Translations under genes and position numbers: made by a program | Shown: piece after piece, positions 8,974 through 17,297 of the stretch | Position numbering within the stretch: position 1 is the first letter of the stretch | How the letters are laid out: each line of letters opens with the position of its first letter | Source of the DNA: Candidatus Bipolaricaulota bacterium | Lineage (GTDB): Bacteria; Bipolaricaulota; Bipolaricaulia; UBA7950; UBA9294 | DNA length: 54,214 nucleotides | Assembly: GCA_030606565.1 (NCBI GenBank) | Contig: JAUWGE010000010.1 | Location: 1 to 54,214, forward strand | Direction of reading: 5' to 3' | The notes under the pieces: generated by a model | Told to the model about the DNA's origin: nothing | The model's database searches: none | Seen by the model: only the letters and a program-made list of their open reading frames with translations

Positions 8974-10101
8974 ATGCGAATCCTAATAGCAGGCGGAGGA
9001 ACAGGGGGACACTTCTACCCCGCGCTGGCTGTGATGGAGGAACTTTCGCGCCGCAAGAGCAAAGCAAAGCTCGCTTACATCGGTACCCGCAGGGGAATCG
9101 AAGCACGAATTCTCCCATCCTATCCTCAGATTCACTTCTACCCGATTCATGCACACGGCCTTCAGCGTGGCCACCCTTTACAGAACTTATATACCCTTCT
9201 TGTACTAGTCGTTGCCCTACTGGAAAGCCTCGTCATTCTCCTTGATTTCCGCCCACAGGTCATCATCGGAATGGGAGGGTACGCCTCCTTCCCGGCGGTC
9301 CTGCTCGGATCCCTGCTGAAGAAGGTATTCCCTGTGCGGACTGTTATCCACGAGCAGAATGCCGTCGCCGGACTGACAAACCGCCTTCTCTCCCCGTTTG
9401 TTGACAAGGTGCTCGTTTCCTATCCTCAGACCACACGAACCTTTACATGGGCAAGGCGAACGGTGGTAACCGGAAACCCCATCCGCAAGGAATTCCTCCT
9501 TGCCAAGAGGAGCGAGGCACTCTATCACGAGTTTGATCTTGACTCGCAGCGTCGTACAGTCCTCGTCTTCGGTGGCTCGTATGGCTCGACCGCGCTGACC
9601 ACCGCCGTTCTGCGTGCTAAAGCCCTCATCGCCCAAAACAGAGGGATTCAAGTCCTCCTCGTCACGGGAAACACTGGCGAAGAGCAAGCGATCAGGAATG
9701 AGCTCCTTCAGGCAGGTGTGGAAAATGTGGTCGTGCGCCGTTACATCGACCGGATGGGAGAAGCATTTGCACTAGCTGACCTGATCGTCTCCCGCGCTGG
9801 AGCGACCACACTTGCCGAGATTACCTCATGCGGGAAGCCAGCATTGTTGATTCCGTGGGGAGGTGCAGCAAACGGACATCAGTGGAAGAACGCGCGCGTC
9901 CTCGAGGAAGAAGAGGCTTGCACCCTTGCCAAGGAGAAGGAAATCTTGGAGCAGGGTTTAGCAAAGCTTATCGCGCAGATGTTAGACGACCAAGAGCGGC
10001 TCACTAGGCTGGCGAAGAATTCCCTGCGCCTTGGCCAACAGCGAGCGACAGCGTCGATACTAAGCGAAATCACTACTTTGGCGAGGGAGGCGCAAACGTG
10101 A
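8974..10101 (+). CDS. murG: UDP-GlcNAc:lipid I transferase MurG
   Basis: The 375-residue GT-B glycosyltransferase starts with the G-loop GGGTGGHFYPALAV. It has a second glycine-rich loop (VFGGSYGS) and a C-terminal donor-binding region (SRAGATTLAEI, GKPALLIPW). MurG converts lipid I to lipid II at the inner face of the membrane. ATG 8974 is preferred to 8968 because GGGAGG at 8962-8967 leaves a 6-base spacer. The gene follows the ftsW stop by 2 bases. Confidence 0.94.
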   Translation: MRILIAGGGTGGHFYPALAVMEELSRRKSKAKLAYIGTRRGIEARILPSYPQIHFYPIHAHGLQRGHPLQNLYTLLVLVVALLESLVILLDFRPQVIIGMGGYASFPAVLLGSLLKKVFPVRTVIHEQNAVAGLTNRLLSPFVDKVLVSYPQTTRTFTWARRTVVTGNPIRKEFLLAKRSEALYHEFDLDSQRRTVLVFGGSYGSTALTTAVLRAKALIAQNRGIQVLLVTGNTGEEQAIRNELLQAGVENVVVRRYIDRMGEAFALADLIVSRAGATTLAEITSCGKPALLIPWGGAANGHQWKNARVLEEEEACTLAKEKEILEQGLAKLIAQMLDDQERLTRLAKNSLRLGQQRATASILSEITTLAREAQT

Positions 10102-11477
10102 TCAGTGCGGGGAAGCGATATCACTTCGTGGGTATCGGCGGGGCAGGAATGAGCGGACTTGCTGCAGTGATGCTTGCCGGGGGGGCAAAGGTCTCCGGCT
10201 CGGACCTACGAGAAAATGATGAGATCCTACAATTAAGGCGAGCAGGAGCGCGTATCCACCTCGGCCATGACCCCAATCTTCTCGATACAAAAGTCGACGG
10301 CGTGATCGTCTCCTCAGCGATCGGGGAGGAGAACGCAGAGATCAAGGTAGCACGAGAGCGCGACGTTCCAGTAGTGCGCCGCCTGCACGCCCTGGCATCC
10401 CTGCTTCGTAGATATCGCAGCATCGGTGTTGCTGGCACCCACGGAAAGACGACCACCACTGCCATGCTCGCCACCATCTTAAGCAAAGTGGATAAGGATC
10501 CGAGCTACCTCGTCGGTGCGCACTGCCCTGGGTTAGGGGGAAATTCTCACCTCGGCCGTGGGGAGTTCTTCATCACCGAGGTGGACGAGAGCGATGGGCT
10601 ATTCCTCGCCCTCCATCCAACGGTTGGTATCCTCAACAACATCGGCCGCGATCATCTGAACACCTACCATACCCTTGCAGCTATCAAAGAAGGCTTCGCA
10701 CAATATATTCGCCAGTCAGAGAAGGCCGTCCTGGCAATCGACGATGCAAACGTACGCGACCTAGCAGGGCAACTGCAAGACGCCCTCACTGTAGGGCTAT
10801 ATCGAGGAGCTAAGCTTCGTGCTACCGGAGTCATACACCATCACTTCCACACCCACTTTAATCTCGTTGACCGTGGGAAGCCGATCTGTCCAGTCTTCCT
10901 TCCAGCCCCTGGGGATCACAACGTGCGCAATGCCCTATGTGCCATTGGCGCTGCCTCTCTCGCCGGGGTTTCGCTTACTGATGCCGCTGCCGCTCTTAAC
11001 GGGTTCCGTCTCCCGCGCCGGCGATTTCAACTGCTGGAGGAAAACGGGGTAACTGTGGTCGATGACTATGCCCACCTCCCCGAGGAGATCGAGGCAACCT
11101 TGCAGGCGATCCGCGACGGATGGGATGGGAGACGAATCGTGGCCATCTTCCAGCCGCACCGCTACAGCCGCACACAGGCAATCGGCGCCGAGTTCGGAGA
11201 TGCGTTCCGCCAGGCTGACACAGTAATCGTAACATCGATCTACCCGGCCTCGGAGAAGCCAATCCCCGGTGTCTCCTCACGAGAGATAGTGGAGGCAATT
11301 GGATACTCCACAGATGCGGATCTTCGTTTCATCCGGAGCAAAGAGGAGGTTGTCTCCTTCCTCAAAGGATACGTCGAACCAGGGGACTTCATCATCAGCT
11401 TCGGCGCTGGAGATATCTGGACGGTGACCGAGGAGCTATCTTGCTTCCTGAAAAAGGGACGTTTCTGCACAGTATAG
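10098..11477 (+). CDS. murC: UDP-N-acetylmuramate--L-alanine ligase MurC
   Basis: The 459-residue Mur ligase has the N-terminal nucleotide motif GIGGAGMSGLA, the ATP-binding loop GTHGKTTTT at 113-121, and the C-terminal DDYAHLPEEI and FQPHRYSRT elements typical of MurC. It attaches L-alanine to UDP-MurNAc. The GTG start overlaps the murG stop by 4 bases, so translation is probably coupled. Confidence 0.95.
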   Translation: MISAGKRYHFVGIGGAGMSGLAAVMLAGGAKVSGSDLRENDEILQLRRAGARIHLGHDPNLLDTKVDGVIVSSAIGEENAEIKVARERDVPVVRRLHALASLLRRYRSIGVAGTHGKTTTTAMLATILSKVDKDPSYLVGAHCPGLGGNSHLGRGEFFITEVDESDGLFLALHPTVGILNNIGRDHLNTYHTLAAIKEGFAQYIRQSEKAVLAIDDANVRDLAGQLQDALTVGLYRGAKLRATGVIHHHFHTHFNLVDRGKPICPVFLPAPGDHNVRNALCAIGAASLAGVSLTDAAAALNGFRLPRRRFQLLEENGVTVVDDYAHLPEEIEATLQAIRDGWDGRRIVAIFQPHRYSRTQAIGAEFGDAFRQADTVIVTSIYPASEKPIPGVSSREIVEAIGYSTDADLRFIRSKEEVVSFLKGYVEPGDFIISFGAGDIWTVTEELSCFLKKGRFCTV

Positions 11478-12361
11478 ACCGATTGGCCTTTACCAAGGAG
11501 CTTTGTGCGTTGCGAGGCGACCTCCGCTTTGAGGAACCCCTTGCATGTCACACCACGATCGGTGTTGGTGGAAAGGCGGCCTTCTTCCTCTCCCCAGAGA
11601 GACCTCATGCCCTCGCGGAGACGATCCGCTGCTGTCGCCGTTATGGCTACCCCTACCTCCTGTTGGGAGCCGGTTCCAACCTCCTCTTCTCCGATTGCGG
11701 CTATCCGGGGTTGATAATCTCGACGGAACAGCTACGAGGGATCACCCTTGAGGAGGGGAGTGTACAGGTGTTTGCGGGCGAGCCTCTTCCCGCACTCCTT
11801 AACACTGTTAACCGCGCGGGAATACGCTCGCTCAACTTTCTCGCGGGGATCCCCGGCTCACTCGGAGGAGCCATCGCAATGAACACGGGCATCCCTCAAC
11901 GTACAATTGGCGATACCATTGAAGAAGTCGCTGTTCTCAATCCGCATGGAGAGGTTATGGTCCTGAAAGCCAAGGACTGTGGTTTCTCCTATCGGCAAAG
12001 CGAGATCCTTGAGCAGCGGCTGCCTGTCCTGTGGGCACGATTGCGCTTGGACGACAGACCGTACGATCGGGGCGAGATCCTCACACACCGTCGCGCGAGT
12101 CAGCCGCTCTCTGCTTTAAGCGCCGGCTGTGTGTTCAAGAACCCTCGCGGCCTCTCTGCCGGGAGAGTGATCGACAAGGCCGGTCTGAAGGGGCTTAGCG
12201 TTGGAATGGCCAAGGTATCTGAAAAACATGCCAATTTCATCGTCAACCTTGGCGGAGCGCGATGCGCTGAGATCCGCAAATTAATTGACATTGTACGCCA
12301 AAAGGTGTATAAAAGCTTTCGCATTTTGCTCGAACTGGAGATTGAGGTCATTGACGGGTGA
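11441..12361 (+). CDS. murB: UDP-N-acetylenolpyruvoylglucosamine reductase MurB
   Basis: This FAD-dependent reductase has TTIGVGGKAAF, LLGAGSNLLFSD and GIPGSLGGAIAMNTG for FAD binding. The SAGCVFKNP, AGRVIDKAGLKG and SEKHANFIVN motifs mark the shorter type II MurB. It makes UDP-MurNAc. The start is uncertain: the longest frame uses TTG 11441, 37 bases inside murC, while other TTG codons occur 15-25 codons downstream, and no ATG or GTG lies before the first conserved block. The reading frame itself is certain. Confidence 0.9.
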   Translation: MLPEKGTFLHSIDRLAFTKELCALRGDLRFEEPLACHTTIGVGGKAAFFLSPERPHALAETIRCCRRYGYPYLLLGAGSNLLFSDCGYPGLIISTEQLRGITLEEGSVQVFAGEPLPALLNTVNRAGIRSLNFLAGIPGSLGGAIAMNTGIPQRTIGDTIEEVAVLNPHGEVMVLKAKDCGFSYRQSEILEQRLPVLWARLRLDDRPYDRGEILTHRRASQPLSALSAGCVFKNPRGLSAGRVIDKAGLKGLSVGMAKVSEKHANFIVNLGGARCAEIRKLIDIVRQKVYKSFRILLELEIEVIDG

Positions 12362-13104
12362 GAGAGGGGGAACCTAAAAGAAGAGCTATTTACCGGGTTG
12401 CTGTTATAGGGGGGATTCTTATCGCTGCTGCCATCATCACCCTGTATACACCTTGGTTACGTCTCTTTGATCTTCGGGAGATTGTGGTGAGGGGAAATTG
12501 CCACATCTCAACGGAGGAGATCAAATGTTTGGCCGGGTTCCGCATGGGGGGTAGCCTCCTGCGGACACCGGTTTCTCGTGCCTTAAAAGCGCTTGTGGGA
12601 CTCCCATGGGTGAAGGCGGTTTTCATCCAGCGGGTCTATCCGCATAGGCTAGAAATCATCATCCAAGAACGCGCGCCAATCGCGGTGGTGTCTGACCCCG
12701 CAAGAGGAGACAGCCTGTTGATCATCGGAGAGGGCGGAGTAATTGTGCAACAGATAAGTGATGAGGCTCCCCCAACCCTTTTAGCAAGAGGCGTGAATCT
12801 CACCGGAGACGCTCCTGGTGCGCGACTAGTGGACGAGAGGGTGGTAGTGGCGCTCGAGTGCATCTACCGGAAGGGATTGAGCGAAGGCCCCTTCCACCTT
12901 ATCGATTTCTCCGATCCCTCCTCGGTCACCCTGCATGGAGAGGATGAACTAAAGGTCGTCCTTGGGCCGGTTGACGGAATCGGACCGCGGATCGACGCAC
13001 TGGCAGCCTTGCTTTTGACAATCGATCTGCCGGAGTATCGATCAATAGATCTCAGATTTGGGGGTGAGGCGATTCTTGTACCCCGTAAGGTGGTGAACAG
13101 ATGA
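12358..13104 (+). CDS. ftsQ: Cell division protein FtsQ/DivIB
   Basis: The 248-residue protein has a short basic cytoplasmic N-terminus and one transmembrane segment (about residues 11-28). A POTRA domain (LFDLREIVVRGNCHISTEEI) and a beta domain with the FtsQ-type VYPHRLEIIIQERAP segment follow. FtsQ links the divisome components FtsB/FtsL and others. GTG 12358 overlaps the murB stop by 4 bases. The position between murB and ftsA is the standard one. Confidence 0.9.
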   Translation: MREGEPKRRAIYRVAVIGGILIAAAIITLYTPWLRLFDLREIVVRGNCHISTEEIKCLAGFRMGGSLLRTPVSRALKALVGLPWVKAVFIQRVYPHRLEIIIQERAPIAVVSDPARGDSLLIIGEGGVIVQQISDEAPPTLLARGVNLTGDAPGARLVDERVVVALECIYRKGLSEGPFHLIDFSDPSSVTLHGEDELKVVLGPVDGIGPRIDALAALLLTIDLPEYRSIDLRFGGEAILVPRKVVNR

Positions 13105-14333
13105 GAAAGGAAAGAGTGGTGGTCGGCCTGGATGTGGGGACCACCAAGGTTGCCGCATTGGTCGGGAACGTGATCGATGGAACGATAGAGATAATCGGCC
13201 TAGGGAAAGCAGAGTCACACGGCCTAGAGAAAGGGGTGGTCGTGGACATCGGCCGCACGATCGCGTCCATTCGCAAGGCGGTCGAGGAGGCGGAGAACAT
13301 GGCCGACGTCAAGGTCGATTCGGTCTACGTCGGCATCGCGGGCAAGCACATCACCTCGATTAACAACAGTGGGACCGTCTCCATCAACCGTCCGGATCGA
13401 ATCATTGCCCAGGACGACGTGCGCCGGGTTGTGGATACGGCACAGGCGATCCAACTCCCATCGGAGAGCGAGATGATCCACGTTATCCCACGCCAGTACA
13501 TCGTAGATGGGCAGGATGGAATCACCGACCCGGTAGGGATGACAGGGACGCGACTCGAGGTCGACGTGCACATCGTCACCGGCGCGATCACGGCAGTGCA
13601 CAACCTGGTCCGCTGCGTGGAGAGCTTAGGAATCAGAATCCGGCAGATCGTCCTCGAACCGCTTGCCTCGTCGATGGCGGTCCTCTCCTCAGCGGAGAAG
13701 GAGCTTGGGGTAATCTTGATGGATATTGGTGGCGGGACCACGGACATCAGTGTGTTTCGCGGAGGAGACATCTGGTTCTCTAAAGTGATTCCAATCGCGG
13801 GGGAGCACATCACAAATGACATAACCGTCGGTCTTCAGACCCCGATTGAGGAAGCGGAACTGGTCAAGAAGCAGGCAGGGACAGCGTTGGTTGAAAGCGT
13901 TGGCGAAGACGAGAAGATCGAGGTAGCAACAATCGGTGGAGACGAGAAGAAAACCGTCTCCCGCAAGAAGCTGGCCAAAATCATCGAGCCGCGGGTGGAG
14001 GAACTCCTCGACCTGGGGTTGCAGGAAGTGGAGGACGCCGGCTACCGTGACCTGGTCCCGGCGGGTTTGGTCCTCACCGGGGGAACCTCTCTGCTCAAGG
14101 GGATCGCCGAGTTCGCCGCTCAGCGATATGAGATCCCAGTCCGGCAAGGGAAGATCCCACAAGGGATCCACGGACTACGGGATATCGTGGAGTCACCGGT
14201 CTACGCCACGTCAATTGGGCTGTTGCGCTACGCCGTGGAGATGAAGGACTTCAAGAAGACCCGATTTGGGCGAAAAAGAACTTCCCTGATCAACAAGCTT
14301 TTCACCTGGTTCAACCGTTTCTTCCGGGGGTAA
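13101..14333 (+). CDS. ftsA: Cell division protein FtsA
   Basis: The 410-residue actin-like ATPase opens with VVVGLDVGTTKVAAL (phosphate 1 loop) and contains the SHS2 insertion and the LMDIGGGTTDISVF phosphate 2 loop. It also has GLVLTGGTSLLKG and a basic amphipathic C-terminus (LINKLFTWFNRFFRG) that matches the membrane-targeting helix of FtsA. It tethers FtsZ to the membrane. It overlaps the ftsQ stop by 4 bases and precedes ftsZ by 3 bases. Confidence 0.95.
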   Translation: MRKERVVVGLDVGTTKVAALVGNVIDGTIEIIGLGKAESHGLEKGVVVDIGRTIASIRKAVEEAENMADVKVDSVYVGIAGKHITSINNSGTVSINRPDRIIAQDDVRRVVDTAQAIQLPSESEMIHVIPRQYIVDGQDGITDPVGMTGTRLEVDVHIVTGAITAVHNLVRCVESLGIRIRQIVLEPLASSMAVLSSAEKELGVILMDIGGGTTDISVFRGGDIWFSKVIPIAGEHITNDITVGLQTPIEEAELVKKQAGTALVESVGEDEKIEVATIGGDEKKTVSRKKLAKIIEPRVEELLDLGLQEVEDAGYRDLVPAGLVLTGGTSLLKGIAEFAAQRYEIPVRQGKIPQGIHGLRDIVESPVYATSIGLLRYAVEMKDFKKTRFGRKRTSLINKLFTWFNRFFRG

Positions 14334-14336
14334 CAG

Positions 14337-15455
14337 ATGGAAGATGAGAGGAACCTCGTAATGCCGCCTGCCCGGTTGATGGTTATCGGTATTGGCGGTG
14401 GTGGAGGGAACGCCGTCGATCGGATGCACAACACCAGGGTGAGCGGAGTGGAACTGGTTGCTATCAACACGGACGCGCAGGTTTTAGAGGTCGTCCAGGC
14501 ACAGCGTACCCTTCAGATCGGCCGCAAGCTGACCGGCGGCCTAGGGGCCGGTGGAGATCCGGAGATCGGGAGGCTCGCTGCCGAGGAGAGCCGTGAGGAG
14601 GTCATAGATCTCCTTGACGGGATCGACATGGCGTTTATCACCTGCGGGATGGGCGGCGGGACTGGAACCGGCGCCGCACCGGTGATCGCTTCCCTAGCAA
14701 AGGAAGCAGGGATCCTCACGACAGGAATCGTCACCCGGCCGTTCTCGTTTGAGGGGCTGGCACGGGCGGGGAAGGCAGAGGCCGGGATCGCACGCCTCTC
14801 CCAAGTCGTCGACGCGCTCATCACTATCTCCAATGACAAGCTTCTCAAGGTTGCTCCAGCGGACACTCCGATCACCAAGGCATTTGAAATGGCTGATGAG
14901 GTCCTTCGGCAGGGAGTGGAGGGGATCTCGGACCTGATCACCATCCCGGGGATGATCAATCTTGACTTCGCCGATATCGAGAGCGTAATGCGCGGTGCCG
15001 GCACCGCTATGATGGGAATCGGCGAAGGCCAGGGTGATGGGAAGACGAAGGAAGCGGCTCGAAACGCGATTTCTTCCCCACTGCTCGACGGCTCGATCAA
15101 AGGAGCGCGCAAGGTGATCATGAACATCACCGGTGGGTCTGATCTGACCCTGGAGGAGGTCACCGACGCAGCATCCCTGATCCGCGAGGCTGTTTCAGAT
15201 CGGGCAGACATCATCTTCGGAACAGCAATTCGCGATGGAATGGAGCAGGTCCGCCTGACGGTCATCGCAACCGGCTTTCCGCTCTCTTTTACCGGCGAGG
15301 AGGAGGAAACACCATTCGGCAATGAGATGATACTCGCTAAGTTACAGCAGGAGAGCCGGCTGGGGGAGGATGACTTTGACATCCCCACCTTCCTGCGCCG
15401 CCGCAGGGCGCACGAGGAAGCAGCTCCTCGTCCGTGGGGAGAGAAAGAAGGGTAG
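14337..15455 (+). CDS. ftsZ: Cell division protein FtsZ
   Basis: The 372-residue tubulin-like GTPase has GIGGGGGNAVDRM at the N-terminus, the signature GGGTGTG at 106-112 and the T7 loop NLDFAD, which activates GTP hydrolysis in the neighbouring subunit. The FtsA-binding C-terminal peptide reads DIPTFLRRR (from residue 348). An extra basic and acidic tail of about 16 residues follows, so the peptide is not terminal. The usual NPE of the GAGGNPE loop reads DPE. It closes the division cluster. Confidence 0.96.
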   Translation: MEDERNLVMPPARLMVIGIGGGGGNAVDRMHNTRVSGVELVAINTDAQVLEVVQAQRTLQIGRKLTGGLGAGGDPEIGRLAAEESREEVIDLLDGIDMAFITCGMGGGTGTGAAPVIASLAKEAGILTTGIVTRPFSFEGLARAGKAEAGIARLSQVVDALITISNDKLLKVAPADTPITKAFEMADEVLRQGVEGISDLITIPGMINLDFADIESVMRGAGTAMMGIGEGQGDGKTKEAARNAISSPLLDGSIKGARKVIMNITGGSDLTLEEVTDAASLIREAVSDRADIIFGTAIRDGMEQVRLTVIATGFPLSFTGEEEETPFGNEMILAKLQQESRLGEDDFDIPTFLRRRRAHEEAAPRPWGEKEG

Positions 15456-15489
15456 GCTCTGCCAGATCTAGTTCTTATAGGTCGAGATT

Positions 15490-15574
15490 TGCCAGAGGTG
15501 GGAGTCGAACCCACACGACCTTAAAGGCCACGGGATTTTGAGTCCCGCGCGTCTGCCAATTCCGCCACTCTGGC
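15490..15574 (-). tRNA. tRNA-Leu (anticodon CAA)
   Basis: On the minus strand a full cloverleaf with a long variable arm is visible. The acceptor halves are GCCAGAG and CTCTGGC, the anticodon stem is CGGGA/TCCCG around the loop CTCAAAA, and the T-arm contains GGTTCGACTCC. The anticodon is CAA, reading UUG. CCA is not encoded. Confidence 0.95.
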
Positions 15575-15588
15575 TTTAACACCAAAAC

Positions 15589-15617
15589 ATTGTAGTTCGC
15601 TTCAGTGGGCCCGTCAA
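15589..15617 (-). promoter_or_regulatory. Sigma70-type promoter for tRNA-Leu
   Basis: Read on the minus strand, TTGACG at 15612-15617 and TACAAT at 15589-15594 are separated by exactly 17 bases, about 15 bases before the mature tRNA 5' end. Confidence 0.7.
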
Positions 15618-15671
15618 CGCGTAAATAGCCCTTTCTAAAGCTTTCTTCTCCTTGATATCCCCGGCGGACGA

Positions 15672-15950
15672 TCAAGAGTCGACATAGCGCATCATCGGCC
15701 TCGTCTCTGAGCGGCGGACGACCTCTGTGAACCCAACGCCACGGAACATAGAGGCAAGGGGCCATGGAGGCGAAGAGGTCGGGCGTACCACTGGCCTTCG
15801 GTTCGACAGGGTAGCCTTCCACAATACTTCCTCCCTGGTCTCTCACGTACTTGACCATCGATAGCCACGTCGCCTACAGCGCTTCGGGCACACACCACAA
15901 CAAAAGCCATACACGCGCAGCACCACACAACGATCGCGGCGCTGCGAAGT
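15672..15950 (-). pseudogene. Decayed GNAT acetyltransferase, C-terminal part
   Basis: Minus-strand fragments in different frames read like one GNAT protein. One frame (ATG 15858) gives MVKYVRDQGGSIVEGYP and then VEPKASGTPDLFASMAP. About 20 codons later the next conserved block (GFTEVVRRSETRPMMRYVDS, ending at 15672) is in another frame. Upstream, CRRRG-like and SMVKYV-like pieces are again split by a frame change and a stop. The motif series GYPV.P, PD.F, GF.EV.RRS.TRPMMR is typical of a common GNAT subfamily. At least two frame changes make this a pseudogene rather than a gene. Confidence 0.7.
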
Positions 15951-15965
15951 TGACCTGACCTCGCC

Positions 15966-16250
15966 CTATTCCTTACCCAGCATGCCCTTTATCATGTCGA
16001 GGAGTTTATGGCTATAGATCTCCTGTTTGTAGTGGACCTCGCAGGGAAAATCGTCGCACCTTGTGCAGTGATCGACCTGCTTTCCGATGGCACACTCAAG
16101 GATCATGCATGGATGACCCATCGCTGCCTTGAATTTCTCGAGCTTCTCCGATGCTTTTGGATCGGTCCCTGGTACGCAGCCGCCGATAGGACATAACCCC
16201 TTCTCCAGAAACCCGCAGACTTCACAAGCTAGACCGCACGCGCTTGGCAT
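15966..16250 (-). CDS. Cys-rich DUF3795-like protein
   Basis: The 94-residue product has ten cysteines (5, 9, 12, 20, 25, 48, 53, 62, 65, 70), including CGLACEVCGF, CPIGGC and CTRCDDFPC. These fit the DUF3795 family, whose members are thought to bind zinc or an iron-sulfur cluster; no function is established. A near-perfect ribosome-binding site (AAGGAGGTGAT) lies 7 bases before the ATG. It sits alone between a pseudogene and a GNAT gene, so context gives no pathway. Confidence 0.75.
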   Translation of the reverse strand: MPSACGLACEVCGFLEKGLCPIGGCVPGTDPKASEKLEKFKAAMGHPCMILECAIGKQVDHCTRCDDFPCEVHYKQEIYSHKLLDMIKGMLGKE

Positions 16251-16429
16251 TTCATCACCTCCTTGAGCCCGGGTCTTGTAACCAGTTTAGGAGATGTGCG
16301 GTGGCAAAAGGAAGTCAAGAACAACCAGCGCAGTCGCAGCCACTTAAGCCCATAACATCAAAACACAGTGCCAAAGGCGGAAAACGTCTCCTAGCAACAC
16401 CTGACGCCGTCTTTTCGTACAGAGCCGTG

Positions 16430-16981
16430 TCAGGCACACTTCTCAGCGTGATAGCGTTCCCGCGCCAACTCAAAGCGTATTGTCCTAGCCTGCGAACCTT
16501 GTCCAATGCAGGCAAACCCTAGCTTTTCGAGCACTCGAATGGAGGATCTATTCTCAAGAGCTGTCTCTGCTATGACGCGGGCTACCTCATTATGGGAAAA
16601 GCCCCATAAGAGCAATGCGCCGACAGCCTCGGTGGCATATCCGCGCCCACGATACTGCGGCAGAACCGAGTAGCCAATCTCAACCGTTCCGTCTGGCTGA
16701 GGAGAGCCTTTGAACCCGCCACTTCCCACAAGTAGGAATTCTTCTCCCTTTCCCTGCAGCACGAAGTACCGCGAGAGCCAACCCGCAAGTTTAGGATCCT
16801 TTTTGAGTTGCGCTAAGAAAAACGGAAGCGCATCGACAAGGATCTCTGGCGGCCAGTTCTCAGGAATACGTGCACCAAGGGATCGCGAGAAAGCCTCTTG
16901 CCGTCCAAGCTCAGCTTGCATTAGCGAAAAAGTAGCAGGAATCAACTTCAATCTCGAGGTACTTAACGGCTTGCCATTCAT
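16430..16981 (-). CDS. GNAT family N-acetyltransferase (RimJ/RimL type)
   Basis: The start at 16981 is chosen because GGAGG lies 6 bases upstream. The 183-residue product then opens with STSRLKLIPAT, the usual start of RimJ/RimL-type acetyltransferases. The acetyl-CoA loop is QYRGRGYATEAVGALLLWGF, followed by ENRSSIRVLEKLGFACIG, both diagnostic of GNAT. The substrate cannot be predicted. A 64-codon upstream extension is open but runs into palindromic repeats and is rejected. Confidence 0.85.
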   Translation of the reverse strand: MNGKPLSTSRLKLIPATFSLMQAELGRQEAFSRSLGARIPENWPPEILVDALPFFLAQLKKDPKLAGWLSRYFVLQGKGEEFLLVGSGGFKGSPQPDGTVEIGYSVLPQYRGRGYATEAVGALLLWGFSHNEVARVIAETALENRSSIRVLEKLGFACIGQGSQARTIRFELARERYHAEKCA

Positions 16982-17001
16982 AAGGGGCCTCCGCTTTATA
17001 C

Positions 17002-17049
17002 CCTTAAGCGAGCTTAAGGTGAGGAAAGCAAAGATTCGCCGAAGGCGAA
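17002..17049. repeat. Two short perfect hairpins upstream of the GNAT gene
   Basis: CCTTAAG and CTTAAGG flank a 4-base loop at 17002-17019, and TTCGCC and GGCGAA flank a 3-base loop at 17035-17049. On the minus strand the second hairpin is followed by TCTTTGCTTT and could be a weak terminator upstream of the GNAT gene. The first lies in its likely leader and may be an operator. Confidence 0.4.
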
Positions 17050-17103
17050 ACAGCCTGTTGTTTGTACTGACTACATGAGTTCCCTCGGGAATAAACCCCT
17101 CAA

Positions 17104-17169
17104 CGTCGGAGACGAGCTCCGCCCAACGTCGGAGATAAACTCCGACGCTACATCCGTTTCTGTAGCGTC
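17104..17169. repeat. Tandem palindromic (REP-like) repeats
   Basis: Three nested palindromes lie in 66 bases. CGGAG/CTCCG surrounds a 5-base loop at 17107-17121. CGTCGGAG/CTCCGACG surrounds a 5-base loop at 17127-17147. GACGCTACA/TGTAGCGTC surrounds an 8-base loop at 17144-17169. The first two share the ACGTCGGAGA core. This resembles dispersed REP/BIME-type elements. No gene overlaps it; it fills much of the 316-base gap between the GNAT and hydrolase genes, the rest of which (17170-17297) shows nothing recognisable. Confidence 0.6.
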
Positions 17170-17297
17170 GCACTTGTGTGCAACGTTATCTCTTGTACGA
17201 CGCAGCGCTCCATCAAGCAGCGGTACAAGGACCAACTCCGTTTAGATCTTTGGGGCTTGCCTTTCACTATCTTGCAACTTGTCTTTGCTAAAGGCGT

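Noticed and set aside
15475-15600. Minus-strand frame containing EWRNWQTRGTQ over the tRNA-Leu
   Set aside because: This peptide is the usual false translation of a tRNA-Leu gene; the cloverleaf explains the sequence.
16982-17173. 64-codon N-terminal extension of the GNAT protein
   Set aside because: It is composed of palindromic repeat sequence, whereas ATG 16981 has a good ribosome-binding site and starts the conserved domain.
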